A stretch of 37,138 nucleotides of DNA. Source: Bacillota bacterium. GTDB lineage: Bacteria; Bacillota; Clostridia; Clostridiales; Clostridiaceae. The stretch covers positions 1-37,138 of the forward strand of contig JAEZKY010000087.1 of assembly GCA_023435985.1 (NCBI GenBank), read 5' to 3'. The first letter of the stretch is position 1; each line of letters begins with the position of its first letter. Both the position numbers and the translations under genes were made by a program. Under the pieces are notes generated by a model. The model was not told the origin of the DNA and ran no database searches. It saw nothing but the letters and a program-made list of their open reading frames with translations. Below are positions 7,973-17,462 of the stretch, piece by piece.

Positions 7973-9181
7973 ATGATTAAAATAATTACAGGAATAATTA
8001 CTGAGTATAATCCATTTCATAACGGACATGCGCATCACCTACAAAAAGCCAAAGCTGATACTAATGCAGATGGTATAATTTGTGTAATGAGTGGTAACTT
8101 TATGCAAAGGGGAATTCCAGCAATCATAGATAAATGGAAAAGAGCTGAAATGGCAATAAAAAGCGGTGTGGATTTAGTTTTAGAATTGCCCTTAGTTTAT
8201 TCAATCTCTTCTGCTGAACACTTTGCTTTTGGAAGTGTATCTCTTTTGAATTCATTAGGAATAGTTGATTATCTATATTTTGGAAGTGAAGAAGGGAATA
8301 TTTCTATATTAGAAGATATAGCTAAAACCTTAGTATCTGAACCTGAAATATATAAAAATCTCTTGAAAGATAATATAAAAATGGGGCTGCCTTTTCATTC
8401 AAGCAGAGCAAAAGCGCTTAGTGATTATTTAAATTCAAACGTAGTTTCAGCTATATTATCTAATTCTAATAATATTTTAGGAATCGAATATATAAAAGCT
8501 TTAATAGGATTAAACAGTTCAATAATTCCTAGGACCTTAAAACGAGAAGGTGCGGCTTACAATGATATTAATTTAAATTCATCCTTTTCTTCAGCTACGT
8601 CAATTAGAGAACACCTTAAAGAAAAACCATTAAACGAATTATCTTCTATCCTTCCAGAGGTTAGTTACAATATTTTATACGATCTACGCACTTCAAACTA
8701 TCCTTTTACTTTTCAAGAAGATATGTTTAAATACATAAAATATAAATTGCTCACAAATAATAAATCCCTTTTTAATCTGCCTGATGTTTCTGAAGGGTTA
8801 GATAATAAAATATTGGCAGAGATTATAAATGCACATTCTTTAAACGAACTGATATTGAAATCTAAAAGCAAAAGATATACTTATACACGAATCAGCAGAA
8901 TACTTGCTCAATCCTTTTTAAATCTTGAAGAATTTAATTTATTTAAGTTATCAAAAACTCAAGCACCCTACGCAAGAGTTCTAGCTTTTAATTCTGTGGG
9001 GCAAAAAATATTAAAGGATATTAAGAAAAAAGCAAGCGTTGATATAGTTGTTAAAGTTCCAAGAAATAATTTATGTGATCATATGAAAATTGATATAATA
9101 GGAACAAAAGCATATTCAATTTTAAATCCTATGGTAAATCCTATGGATGATTATTTAAAAGGTCCTTTTAGATATGTTTAA
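7973..9181 (+). CDS. tmcAL: tRNA(Met) cytidine acetate ligase
   Basis: Uses ATP and acetate to form N4-acetylcytidine at the wobble base of elongator tRNA-Met. The N-terminal GIITEYNPFHNGHAHHL contains the nucleotidyltransferase HxGH-type motif, and VMSGNFMQRGIPAI follows. At 402 residues it matches the YlbM family. AAAGG is only 2-3 nt before the ATG, a tight spacing, but no better in-frame start exists. It is divergent from pta, so the acetate producer and an acetate user share one intergenic region. A hairpin follows the stop. Confidence 0.95.
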   Translation: MIKIITGIITEYNPFHNGHAHHLQKAKADTNADGIICVMSGNFMQRGIPAIIDKWKRAEMAIKSGVDLVLELPLVYSISSAEHFAFGSVSLLNSLGIVDYLYFGSEEGNISILEDIAKTLVSEPEIYKNLLKDNIKMGLPFHSSRAKALSDYLNSNVVSAILSNSNNILGIEYIKALIGLNSSIIPRTLKREGAAYNDINLNSSFSSATSIREHLKEKPLNELSSILPEVSYNILYDLRTSNYPFTFQEDMFKYIKYKLLTNNKSLFNLPDVSEGLDNKILAEIINAHSLNELILKSKSKRYTYTRISRILAQSFLNLEEFNLFKLSKTQAPYARVLAFNSVGQKILKDIKKKASVDIVVKVPRNNLCDHMKIDIIGTKAYSILNPMVNPMDDYLKGPFRYV

Positions 9182-9185
9182 CTCA

Positions 9186-9219
9186 AGAGAACCAACTCCA
9201 TATCTGGACTTGGTTCTCT
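9186..9219 (+). terminator. Hairpin after tmcAL
   Basis: A 10-bp stem (AGAGAACCAA/TTGGTTCTCT) is extended, after one C-C mismatch, by TCCA/TGGA around a 4-nt loop. It starts 5 nt past the tmcAL stop. There is no clear T-run on either side, so the terminator role is inferred from position and stability. It could also serve the opposing pseudogene. Confidence 0.6.
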
Positions 9220-9246
9220 CTCCCTAGCTAATAAAACATAATTATA

Positions 9247-9841
9247 TTAATCATTTATAACAAGTGCTACTCCCATATTAAATGCTTTTTCACAATCAAT
9301 AGGAAATTGTTTATCTTTATGTTTTGCTTTTTCTTTTTCTGAAAACATAGAAGACTCATATTTCTCATAATCAGTAAATTGATACGCATCATAACTATAT
9401 AATAACTCCAAGGGATTTCCTAATGTCCTCATGATAGTGTTTTGATATGGTTTTAAGCCTGCTTCAATTCCTATTTCATCAAATTGTTTCTCTGTTGCTC
9501 CCATAGTATAAATGAAACCAGATTTAATTTTTTTAGGATAAACTGTTGGGATTTCAAAACTATATATGCTGTTTGAAAATAGGAATCTTTCTAAAAAAGC
9601 ACCCATTCTAGCTGTAATATTCATGTAATAAATAGGAGAACCAAAAACAATAGCATCTACTGTTTTTAACTTTTCAAGAATAGGCGTTAAATCATCTTTT
9701 AACAGCACATTTACCATGCTCACCATCTTTCCTTTTGCAGGCAAAACAGCTTACGCATCCACTATATTTCATATCATAGAGATTTATTAATTCAGTTTCT
9801 GCTCCTTTTTCACACAAATTAATATTAAGTTCATGATATAA
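9247..9841 (-). pseudogene. Decayed NADPH-dependent FMN reductase/flavodoxin-like gene
   Basis: The segment from 9700 down to 9247 reads DDLTPILEKL, VFGSPIYYMNITARMGAFLERFLF and a family-like C-terminus (DCEKAFNMG). Its first part continues in another frame: from about 9841 to 9700 the minus strand encodes EKGAETELINLYDMKYSGC and then the SCFACKRKDG cysteine segment. The frames meet at an AAAA run (9697-9700); removing one A would restore CAVKDDLTP. Further upstream a stop (9842-9844) comes before any FMN-loop GSPR segment, so the N-terminus is missing as well. Both lesions together argue for a dead gene rather than a sequencing error. An in-frame restart at 9744 would give 165 residues. Confidence 0.8.
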
Positions 9842-9940
9842 TTATATTGCTAAATCAAAAATATACTAGAATGCATTTTATATTTAAGTAATATTTAACA
9901 TAACCACAGTAATATACATATTATTGATTGGAGTGATTTC

Positions 9941-11122
9941 ATGATATATGTTGCTATTTTGTGGTTTTTAATCATTAGCTTAATTATTGTTTTAATTAAG
10001 CTGCTTAACATTAAGAAAAATATTATAATCTGTATCTTAATTTCTATTTTAATAATTCTTTTTGCTATAAATATAAATGACTGTATTTCTGCTGCTATTG
10101 AAGGCTGCAAATTGTGGTATAGATCAATACTACCAACAACGTTTCCTTTTATAGTTATTTGTAACTTACTAATATATTACGATGGAATAAATCTCTATTC
10201 AAAATTTTTAGGTCCTTTAATCTGCAAGCCACTAGGGCTTTCAAGAAATTGTTCATTTCCCATTGTTGCAAGCATTTTATGCGGATATCCATTAGGTGCA
10301 AAGTATTGCGTTGACTTATATTCTATGGAGTATATCGACAAAGAAGAGTATGAAAGGCTTTTGAATATAGCTTCTAATGTAGGGCCATTGTTTTTAATCG
10401 GCTCTGTTGCTGGCACCTTACTTGGTAATATCTCTTTGGGTTATGTTTTATTACTTGCCAATTACTTATCACCATTATTTATAGGCTTTATTACAAAGAA
10501 AAAGAGAAACTCAATAAAATCAAGCTCCTCAACTCGTCATAAATATGAACCTATAGATTTTGGATCTGCAGTAAAAAATGCCGTACAAAACGGAATAAAT
10601 ACTACTCTATCAATTGGTGGATTTATAGTAATTTTTTCCGTAATTATATGCCTTATTAAAAACAGTATATATATATATAATGCACTTATGCACTTAGAAA
10701 GAGTACTTAACTTATCTTCTGGGACATTATATTCTATCTTCTTAGGAAGCATAGAGATAACAAATGGATGTAATATTGTTTCTAATCTTCAAATATCTCT
10801 CCCATTGAAGTTGAGCATAATAAGTTTCCTATGTTCTTTTTCAGGGCTCGCTATAATCGCTCAAGTAAGTTCTTTTGTTAATGATACTAAAATCAGTTAT
10901 AGTAAATATATCTTTCTTAAAGTAATACAAGGAATTTTTAGTTTCATTACAACTTATGTATTACTGAAAATGTTACCAGCAAGCATATATACCTCTAATT
11001 TGGAAATAACTCCTCACTTTTATTTATATACATTGTTGTTTCCAGCTGGATTACTAATTTTATTAACGGTTTTATTGTTTTTAATAACAAAGGTTATGAA
11101 TCTATTTATTCATGCTTCGTAA
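9941..11122 (+). CDS. ylbJ: Sporulation integral membrane protein YlbJ
   Basis: Multi-spanning membrane protein of the YlbJ/nucleoside-recognition family; in Bacillus ylbJ belongs to the mother-cell sporulation programme and is needed for normal spores. About nine hydrophobic segments are visible, beginning at residues 3-22 and 27-46. Family segments include WYRSILPTTFPFIV, ILCGYPLGAKY and ASNVGPLFLIGSVAG. GGAG lies 7 nt before the ATG. At 393 residues it is full length. Its 3' end overlaps that of the opposing coiled-coil gene by 21 bp. I could not find a convincing sigma-E promoter. Confidence 0.9.
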   Translation: MIYVAILWFLIISLIIVLIKLLNIKKNIIICILISILIILFAININDCISAAIEGCKLWYRSILPTTFPFIVICNLLIYYDGINLYSKFLGPLICKPLGLSRNCSFPIVASILCGYPLGAKYCVDLYSMEYIDKEEYERLLNIASNVGPLFLIGSVAGTLLGNISLGYVLLLANYLSPLFIGFITKKKRNSIKSSSSTRHKYEPIDFGSAVKNAVQNGINTTLSIGGFIVIFSVIICLIKNSIYIYNALMHLERVLNLSSGTLYSIFLGSIEITNGCNIVSNLQISLPLKLSIISFLCSFSGLAIIAQVSSFVNDTKISYSKYIFLKVIQGIFSFITTYVLLKMLPASIYTSNLEITPHFYLYTLLFPAGLLILLTVLLFLITKVMNLFIHAS

Positions 11123-11644
11123 TTCTTTAATGTTTTCCTTTATAACAGACCCTGTACTGGTTAGATTATCATCTATCTCTTTAGCAACTACTTCAAAACT
11201 TTCTTGAAGTCTTTTTATTAGTCTCACCTTCTGCTCTTCTATTTCATTATCTAACTGAGTTAATATTTCATCTGAATAATCTCTTGAACCTAATCTTATA
11301 GCTTTAGCATCTCTTTGTGCTGAAGCTATAATTTCCTCACCCCTGAGTTTTGCTTCCTTGACAATATCATGATTTTCAATATTCTGCCTCATCATTGTCA
11401 TAGTTTCTTTTCTAACAGAATCATATTCTTTTTTGGCTTCATTTAATATTCTGTCTCTTTCACTCATAACCCATTCAGCTTTTTTAAATTGGTCTGGCAT
11501 ATAATTTATTATCTGATCAATAACTTCAATCATTTCCTTTTTATCAACCATAACCTTGCTGCTCATTGGCACTTTTGGTGAATTTTCAACCAAATCCTGT
11601 AAATATTCTAACAGCTCAATAATATTTACATCCATCTTTTCCAT
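11102..11644 (-). CDS. Coiled-coil protein of unknown function
   Basis: A 180-residue, highly charged protein. From about residue 60 onward it is mostly helical with many Glu, Lys and Arg (RDRILNEAKKEYDSVRKE, then SDEILTQLDNEIEEQKVRLI), resembling the helical stalk of V-type ATPase subunits or DivIVA-like proteins. Similar genes follow coaD in other clostridia and are often labelled ATPase, although no Walker motif is visible here. The AGGGG ribosome site supports the ATG at 11644. It lies 11 nt downstream of coaD and ends the recG-rsmD-coaD group. I do not assign a function. Confidence 0.8.
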   Translation of the reverse strand: MEKMDVNIIELLEYLQDLVENSPKVPMSSKVMVDKKEMIEVIDQIINYMPDQFKKAEWVMSERDRILNEAKKEYDSVRKETMTMMRQNIENHDIVKEAKLRGEEIIASAQRDAKAIRLGSRDYSDEILTQLDNEIEEQKVRLIKRLQESFEVVAKEIDDNLTSTGSVIKENIKELRSMNK

Positions 11645-11655
11645 AAAAACACCCC

Positions 11656-12135
11656 TTAGTTATTTATTTTCGATATTATATCTGAAACAATTTCACTTGG
11701 CACTAGTCCTTCAATATTCCCGCCAAACTTTGCTATTTGTTTAACACCAGATGAACTAATATGTAAATTTTTAGAAGCTGACATCATACAGACAGTTTCT
11801 ACACTCGGATCTAAGTCCGTATTTGCATATGACATTTGCATTTCATATTCAAAATCAAAAGTTGTTCTTACGCCCTTTAGAATTATATTTGTATCACATT
11901 CTTTTAAGAAATTGACTAAAAGTCCATTAAAGCTTCTAACTTCAACATTTTTTATATCTTTTGTAGCCTTTTTTATAAGTTCAACTCTTTCATTTGTATT
12001 AAAAAGAGATTTTTTATCAACATTGACTAATACTGCTACTATAATTTTATCGAACACTTTAGTCCCTCTCTTTATAATATCGAGATGACCATTAGTTATT
12101 GGGTCAAAACTTCCTGGGTATACTGCAACTCTCAT
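11656..12135 (-). CDS. coaD: Phosphopantetheine adenylyltransferase
   Basis: Transfers AMP from ATP to 4'-phosphopantetheine, the fourth step of CoA synthesis. VYPGSFDPITNGHLDII holds the (T/H)xGH nucleotidyltransferase motif, and the C-terminal SSSGVKQIAKFGG corresponds to the conserved ISST-type motif. At 159 residues it is the usual length. AAGGAG 8-9 nt before its ATG lies inside the end of rsmD, 3 nt away, so the pair is coupled. coaBC, the preceding step, is encoded at 30.2-31.4 kb. Confidence 0.97.
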   Translation of the reverse strand: MRVAVYPGSFDPITNGHLDIIKRGTKVFDKIIVAVLVNVDKKSLFNTNERVELIKKATKDIKNVEVRSFNGLLVNFLKECDTNIILKGVRTTFDFEYEMQMSYANTDLDPSVETVCMMSASKNLHISSSGVKQIAKFGGNIEGLVPSEIVSDIISKINN

Positions 12136-12138
12136 TGT

Positions 12139-12690
12139 TTATTTCTCCTTATAATAGCATACTGTCGTATTTCCATATTTCTTACTCTTAGACAACCTTA
12201 TGTTCTCATATCCTTCATAAATTTCTTCAATGCTATCTATTTTAGTAACTATTATTCCGTCTTCCTTTAACATTTCATTATCCTTTATAATTTTCATAGC
12301 CTCTGGAATCATTTCCTTACAATAAGGTGGATCAATAAATATTATATCAAACTTTTTTCCCTTAGCTGCTAATTTTCTGAGCCCTTCATATGCATCAATA
12401 TTCATTGGAAAACAAAAATCCTGAAATTTAAGACTTTCTACATTTTGCTTTAAAAGCGGAAAGGTATCAGAACTCTTATCAAATAGATAAACCTCATCAG
12501 CTCCTCTGCTGGCTGCTTCTAAACCTAAGCTTCCAGTTCCTGCAAAAACGTCTACAACAACTGCTTCTGGTATATATGATTGAATTGTACTAAACATAGC
12601 TTCTTTAACTCTGTCTAGTGTTGGTCTTGTTTCCATTGTAGCTGGAGGTATCAATTTATGTCCTCGTGCTCTTCCTGCTATTATTCTCAA
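12139..12690 (-). CDS. rsmD: 16S rRNA guanine-966 N2-methyltransferase
   Basis: Methylates G966 of 16S rRNA in the 30S particle. The Rossmann segment VVDVFAGTGSLGLEAASRGA binds SAM and FIDPPY is the catalytic (D/N)PPY motif. I place the start at a TTG (12690), because AAGGAGG lies 8 nt upstream and the product then begins MRIIAGRARG, as in the family. An ATG 21 nt earlier would place the ribosome site inside the gene. The product is 183 residues. It is paired with coaD, as in most bacteria. Confidence 0.94.
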   Translation of the reverse strand: MRIIAGRARGHKLIPPATMETRPTLDRVKEAMFSTIQSYIPEAVVVDVFAGTGSLGLEAASRGADEVYLFDKSSDTFPLLKQNVESLKFQDFCFPMNIDAYEGLRKLAAKGKKFDIIFIDPPYCKEMIPEAMKIIKDNEMLKEDGIIVTKIDSIEEIYEGYENIRLSKSKKYGNTTVCYYKEK

Positions 12691-12822
12691 ACTTTCTTCC
12701 TCCTTAGGCATGTGAAATAAGATAACAATTCAAATAGTATATAACACTGAGTTGTTATTCTTTGAATATGCCACAACGCCATATATTTTATATATTAGCA
12801 CATATATGCATAAAATTTCAAT

Positions 12823-14856
12823 TTAATTGAAGCAAATATATTTACTGCTCTTCTCCAAGTTTTTACTTAATTCATTTATTATTTCTTTATTTAACTCATA
12901 TTCATTTTGTAACATATTGCTTGCTTCTAATTTAGCGCACCTTAATATCTTTATGTCTTCATAAAGATTTGCAAGTATGAAGCCTTCATCACCACTCTGC
13001 CTCTTTCCAAACATTTCACCTGCACCTCTAAGCTCTAAATCTTTTTCAGATATTAAAAAGCCATCACTGCTTTCTGTCATTATCTGCATTCTTTTTTTAG
13101 TTATGTTGCTTTTAGCCTTTGCTATTAATATACAATAAGAGGCATACTCTCCTCTTCCAACTCTGCCTCTAAGCTGATGCAGCTGAGATAAACCAAATCT
13201 TTCTGCATTTTCTATGATCATAACAGACGCATTAGGCACATTCACTCCTACCTCTATTACAGTTGTTGAGATTAAAACATTAATTTCATTGTTTTTAAAC
13301 CTCTTTATTATTTCGTCTTTTTCTATCCCCTTCATTTTTCCATGAAGAATTTCAACTTTCAAACTTTTAAATATTCCACTTGTAAGATTATTATATATAG
13401 TTTCTACCGACTTTAATTCTTCTTTTTCGTCTTCTTCAATAAGCGGGCATACTATATATACTTGTCTTCCTTTTTTTATCTCATCATAGGCTAAGTCATA
13501 AGCTATGTCTCTTTTATCATCCATGTAAAATCTAGTATCAATTTTCTTCCTGCCTGGCGGTAACTCATCGATTATTGATACATCAAGATCTGAATAAAGA
13601 TATAACGCTAAGGTTCTTGGAATAGGAGTAGCTGTCATAACTAAACAATCTGCTCTTTTCCCCTTGTTTATAAGCTTACTTCTCTGTTCAACACCAAACC
13701 TGTGTTGTTCATCTGTTACTATTAGTCCAAGCTTTCCAAATTCTACATCATCTTGGAAAAGTGCATGAGTTCCAATTACTAAAATAGGCTCAGAAGTCTT
13801 TATTCTTTCTTTAATTTTCTTCTTTTCTTTTGCAGAAGTCCCACCTGTAAGCAGGTCTATTTCTATGTTAAAATCCTTATAAACTTTCTTAGCTTCTTCA
13901 AAATGCTGAGCTGCAAGGATTTCTGTTGGCGCCATAAATGCACATTGATAGCCATTTTTTATTACATTAAAGATAGCTATTAACGCTATAATTGTTTTCC
14001 CACTTCCAACATCTCCTTGAATCAATCTATTCATAGAAGACTTAGATTTTTGATCTCTTAAAATATCTCTTATAACTCTAGTTTGAGCATTTGTAAGAGG
14101 GAATGGTAATTGTTCTTTAAAACTGCTTAGCTCATCTACCCATTCAAAAAGTATTCCATTTTTATTCTTTTTAAGTTTATATTTTAGTAATAATAGCTTT
14201 AACGAATATGTAAACAGTTCTTGAAATTTAAGTCTTATCTTTGCTTTTTCAAGCATCTCTTTATTTTCCGGGAAATGTATGCTTCTTATTGCATCATTTA
14301 ACGAAACCAAGTAATATTTATCTAATATTCCCTGTGGTAAGTTTTCTTTAACTTCTACATGCCCTAATATTTCATTTATTAACTTCTCAAATAACTTATT
14401 ACTTATGTCGCCCTTTAATGGATACTTAGGTATGATTTCTCTTGATAATGCCTCTGCACATGCAATTGTTGGATTTACAACTTCTAAGGTGCTCCCTATT
14501 CTTTTAAACTTACCCATTAAATTATATGTTTCACCTATTTTAAAAGAATTTCTTATATACCTTTGATTAAACCACTTTGCATTTACTGTGTGATTGTCGT
14601 AATTAAATTCTATTGTTGTTAATGTTTTACCTGTCTTTGTCCTTATATCACTTCTAAACCTTGTTACCTTACATATTAAAATCTGTTTATCTTCTCCTGT
14701 AATCTCTTCAAATATAGCATTACCGTCAACAAATTCATAATCTCTTGGGAAATATAACAAGATATCTAATATATTAAAGATTCCACATCTATTTAACTTC
14801 TCAGTAGCTTTCGGCCCTACTCCCTTTAAAGCAGAAATATCGCTATATATATCCAA
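12823..14856 (-). CDS. recG: ATP-dependent DNA helicase RecG
   Basis: Superfamily 2 helicase that regresses stalled forks and remodels branched DNA. An N-terminal wedge/OB domain with helix-hairpin-helix-like ISALKGVGPKATEKL is followed by Walker A (GDVGSGKT), the DExH variant DEQHRFG, ATPIPRTLAL and RGRVGRG. I start it at the TTG at 14856 (MDIYSDIS), where AAAGGAGG is 7 nt upstream; the ATG at 14874 lies before that site. The 677-residue length fits the family. A weak imperfect inverted repeat at 12721-12760 lies between it and rsmD. Confidence 0.96.
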   Translation of the reverse strand: MDIYSDISALKGVGPKATEKLNRCGIFNILDILLYFPRDYEFVDGNAIFEEITGEDKQILICKVTRFRSDIRTKTGKTLTTIEFNYDNHTVNAKWFNQRYIRNSFKIGETYNLMGKFKRIGSTLEVVNPTIACAEALSREIIPKYPLKGDISNKLFEKLINEILGHVEVKENLPQGILDKYYLVSLNDAIRSIHFPENKEMLEKAKIRLKFQELFTYSLKLLLLKYKLKKNKNGILFEWVDELSSFKEQLPFPLTNAQTRVIRDILRDQKSKSSMNRLIQGDVGSGKTIIALIAIFNVIKNGYQCAFMAPTEILAAQHFEEAKKVYKDFNIEIDLLTGGTSAKEKKKIKERIKTSEPILVIGTHALFQDDVEFGKLGLIVTDEQHRFGVEQRSKLINKGKRADCLVMTATPIPRTLALYLYSDLDVSIIDELPPGRKKIDTRFYMDDKRDIAYDLAYDEIKKGRQVYIVCPLIEEDEKEELKSVETIYNNLTSGIFKSLKVEILHGKMKGIEKDEIIKRFKNNEINVLISTTVIEVGVNVPNASVMIIENAERFGLSQLHQLRGRVGRGEYASYCILIAKAKSNITKKRMQIMTESSDGFLISEKDLELRGAGEMFGKRQSGDEGFILANLYEDIKILRCAKLEASNMLQNEYELNKEIINELSKNLEKSSKYICFN

Positions 14857-14957
14857 ACATTTTCCTCCTTTCATCTTATTACAAACATGATAGTCAAATG
14901 TTAGTTCATAGATTTTTTACACATTTATCCTTAATTATGGATTATTTATTGTACACT

Positions 14958-15110
14958 TTAACTAGTTAAGAGTTATGAATTATTAGTTATGAGCTTACGG
15001 ATTAAAATCCAATATCTTCTTCCTCAACTCATAATTCATAACTTATAACTCTTAACTAATTAAAGGCTTTTCTTCCTTAATTCATAATTTATAACTAATT
15101 CTATACTTTT
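14958..15110. repeat. Dispersed intergenic repeat, copy D, with long palindrome
   Basis: Arms 14960-14993 and 15028-15061 (34 nt each) are complementary at about 29 positions around a 34-nt loop. They consist of repeated TTAAGAGTTATGAATTA-like units. The core GGCTTTTC follows at 15065-15072, then further CATAATTTATAACT units. It fills most of the 320-bp gap between recG and fakA. No gene is present. Confidence 0.7.
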
Positions 15111-15178
15111 TACTATCATATAAACCACAAACTATAACTTATAAACAAAACTATCTATATATAGTTAAACTTTAAAGT

Positions 15179-16828
15179 TTATTCAACTGATATTAAGAAA
15201 TAATAAAGTGGCTGATTTCCTTTATAAAACTGTATATCTAAATCGTCATATTTTTCCTGCAACTCATTTTCGAAGTTTTTAGCTTCTTCATCACTTACTT
15301 CTTCACCATAATACACAGTAACAAGTTCACTTTCTTCATCTATCATATCAGCTAGAACTTTACCTGCGACCTCTTCTTTGTCTTCTCCAACTTCTTTTAT
15401 CTTACCTTCTACAATTCCTAACATATTTCCTTCTTTAATATTTATTCCATCTATTTCAGTATCTCTAACTGCATAGGTTACTGATCCTGTTTTAACTTCA
15501 TTAATTGCATTTTTCAAATTATTAAAATTCTCTTGAACTTCTGAATCGAAATTGAACACAGAAGCACATGCTATTCCTTGTGGAATAGTAGTTGTAGGTA
15601 CTACAAATATATCTTTATCGGATATTTCTGCTGCTTGATTGGCTGCCATAATAATATTCTTATTATTTGGCATTATGAAAATATGCTCAGCATTAATATC
15701 ATTTACAGCATCTAAAATGTCCTGAGTAGATGGATTCATTGTCTGACCGCCTTCAATTACGCAGTCAATACCTAAATCTTTAAATATACTTGATATTCCA
15801 TCACCCATTGCAACTGTTACAAATCCATATTTCTTCTTTTCATTATCTGACTCTTCAGAAGATTGAGCTTCCAAAAGACTTACTTCTTTATCTTTAGCAT
15901 TTATTAAAATTTCTCTATGCTCTTCTCTCATATTATCAATTTTAATTTTTGATAATTCTCCTATATTTACTGCTTTTGATAGAACTAACCCTGGATCGTT
16001 TGTATGTATATGGACTTTAATAACATCATCATATCCAACAACGATCATTGAATCTCCGAGAGTTTCTATTTCATTTTGGAAAGCTTTTGCATTTTTAGCA
16101 TCACCTAATATTATGAACTCTGTACAATATCCAAATTTAATATCAATTTCTTCTGTAGCTTTAGCTAATGTATTATTAGACGCTTCTACTGTTATATCTT
16201 TTATTTCTGCCTTAATTCCATCCTTTAAAGCTTCAAACATCCCTTGTAGTATAATATACAGTCCCATTCCACCTGAATCAACTACTTTTGCTTTTTTAAG
16301 TGCTGGTAATAATTCCGGAGTTTTATCTAGCATATCTTTTGCACTAACTGTTATTTCTTCCATAAGGCTAATCACATCTTTTTTCTCAGATGTTACTGCT
16401 GTTTCTGCTGCTGCTCTGATTACAGAAAGTATAGTTCCTTCTGTTGGTCTCATAACTGCCTTATATGCAGATTTAGACCCTTCAAAGAAGCCAATAGCAA
16501 ATTCAGTGGCATCTACCTCTTGTTTACCTTCTAAACCCTTCGAAAAGCCTCTTAGTATTTGAGATAATATAACCCCTGAATTACCCCTAGCACCCATTAG
16601 CGCACCTTTAGCTAATCTTTTAGATACTTCACCTATAGATTCAGTATCTATATTTTCTATTTCTTTTACCGCTGCTTTAAATGTCATAGACATATTAGTT
16701 CCGGTATCTCCATCAGGAACTGGAAATACATTTAGTGCATTTACAAAATCACTTTGTTCTAATAATTTGTTGCTAGCATTGACAACCATGTTATAAAAAT
16801 CACGGCCGTTAATTTTTGTATATTCCAT
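15179..16828 (-). CDS. fakA: Fatty acid kinase catalytic subunit (DhaL/DegV-like, YloV)
   Basis: ATP-binding subunit that, with a FakB partner, phosphorylates exogenous fatty acids to acyl-phosphate. The N-terminal DhaL kinase domain contains VFPVPDGDTGTNM (Mg-ATP aspartates) and GARGNSGVILSQILRG. A middle domain and a C-terminal DegV-like region (IFIMPNNKNIIMAANQAAE) follow. The 549-residue length is normal. AGGAGG precedes the ATG, 13 nt after yloU, the usual pair. Its product enters the same step as PlsX. No fakB is present in the window. Confidence 0.92.
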   Translation of the reverse strand: MEYTKINGRDFYNMVVNASNKLLEQSDFVNALNVFPVPDGDTGTNMSMTFKAAVKEIENIDTESIGEVSKRLAKGALMGARGNSGVILSQILRGFSKGLEGKQEVDATEFAIGFFEGSKSAYKAVMRPTEGTILSVIRAAAETAVTSEKKDVISLMEEITVSAKDMLDKTPELLPALKKAKVVDSGGMGLYIILQGMFEALKDGIKAEIKDITVEASNNTLAKATEEIDIKFGYCTEFIILGDAKNAKAFQNEIETLGDSMIVVGYDDVIKVHIHTNDPGLVLSKAVNIGELSKIKIDNMREEHREILINAKDKEVSLLEAQSSEESDNEKKKYGFVTVAMGDGISSIFKDLGIDCVIEGGQTMNPSTQDILDAVNDINAEHIFIMPNNKNIIMAANQAAEISDKDIFVVPTTTIPQGIACASVFNFDSEVQENFNNLKNAINEVKTGSVTYAVRDTEIDGINIKEGNMLGIVEGKIKEVGEDKEEVAGKVLADMIDEESELVTVYYGEEVSDEEAKNFENELQEKYDDLDIQFYKGNQPLYYFLISVE

Positions 16829-16841
16829 TTAGTTTAACCTC

Positions 16842-17192
16842 CTAAACTCTAACCGCTTGCACATTTACTGTTATAGATGAAACCTTTAAACCTGTATAGT
16901 TTTCAACACTATAACGAACCTTTTGAATTATATTATTAGATATAACAGATATTTTTGTTCCATATTCAACCATTATAAATAATTCTATCTGCAATTTTTT
17001 TTCGTCTGTTAATTCTATTTTTACGCCCTTGCCTAAATTTTCTATTCCCATAAGTTCCCAAAAGCCTTCACTAGCATTTCTAGAAACCATTCCAACTACA
17101 CCATAGCATTCCATTGTAGATAATCCTACAATTTTAGCTAATACTTCCTGTGAATAATTTATATTGCCATTTTCATTTGAAAATCCAACCAT
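16842..17192 (-). CDS. yloU: Asp23/Gls24 family protein YloU
   Basis: 116-residue Asp23/Gls24-domain protein; relatives are membrane-associated envelope-stress proteins. Typical segments are INYSQEVLAKIVGLSTMECYGVVGM and the C-terminal VSSITVNVQAVRV. AGGAGG lies 7 nt ahead of the ATG. It leads the yloU-fakA operon from a probable promoter at 17228-17256. Its precise role in clostridia is not established. Confidence 0.88.
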   Translation of the reverse strand: MVGFSNENGNINYSQEVLAKIVGLSTMECYGVVGMVSRNASEGFWELMGIENLGKGVKIELTDEKKLQIELFIMVEYGTKISVISNNIIQKVRYSVENYTGLKVSSITVNVQAVRV

Positions 17193-17227
17193 ACATATTC
17201 CTCCTAAAATCTTATATCATATTTTAT

Positions 17228-17256
17228 ATTCTATATTAGAACAATATTTTATTCAA
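17228..17256 (-). promoter_or_regulatory. Probable promoter of yloU-fakA
   Basis: The minus strand has TTGAAT (17251-17256), a 17-nt spacer and TAGAAT (17228-17233), about 36 nt before yloU. An overlapping TTGTTC/TATGAT pair is an alternative. Confidence 0.4.
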
Positions 17257-17379
17257 GTATTCCCCAAATATAGGTAAATAATTTGCAATTTAAATTTGTG
17301 GAATAACTTGCCAATAATTATATACATATTTATTTCACCATACTTATGAACGTTTAACAAATATGTTTAATAAATTTTC

Positions 17380-17408
17380 TTGCCTATTACATTTTCCTAT
17401 GATATAAT
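17380..17408 (+). promoter_or_regulatory. Promoter of rpmB
   Basis: TTGCCT (17380-17385) and a perfect TATAAT (17403-17408) are spaced by 17 nt, about 55 nt upstream of the rpmB ATG. Confidence 0.65.
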
Positions 17409-17462
17409 TTACTCTGTCCTATTGAAGATGATTATCTTTGGAATATAAGGAGGTGTTTTCTA

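Noticed and set aside
9861..9940. Sigma-E promoter of ylbJ
   Set aside because: AATATT and CATATTAT are present, but the spacing (about 21 nt) is too long for the known consensus.
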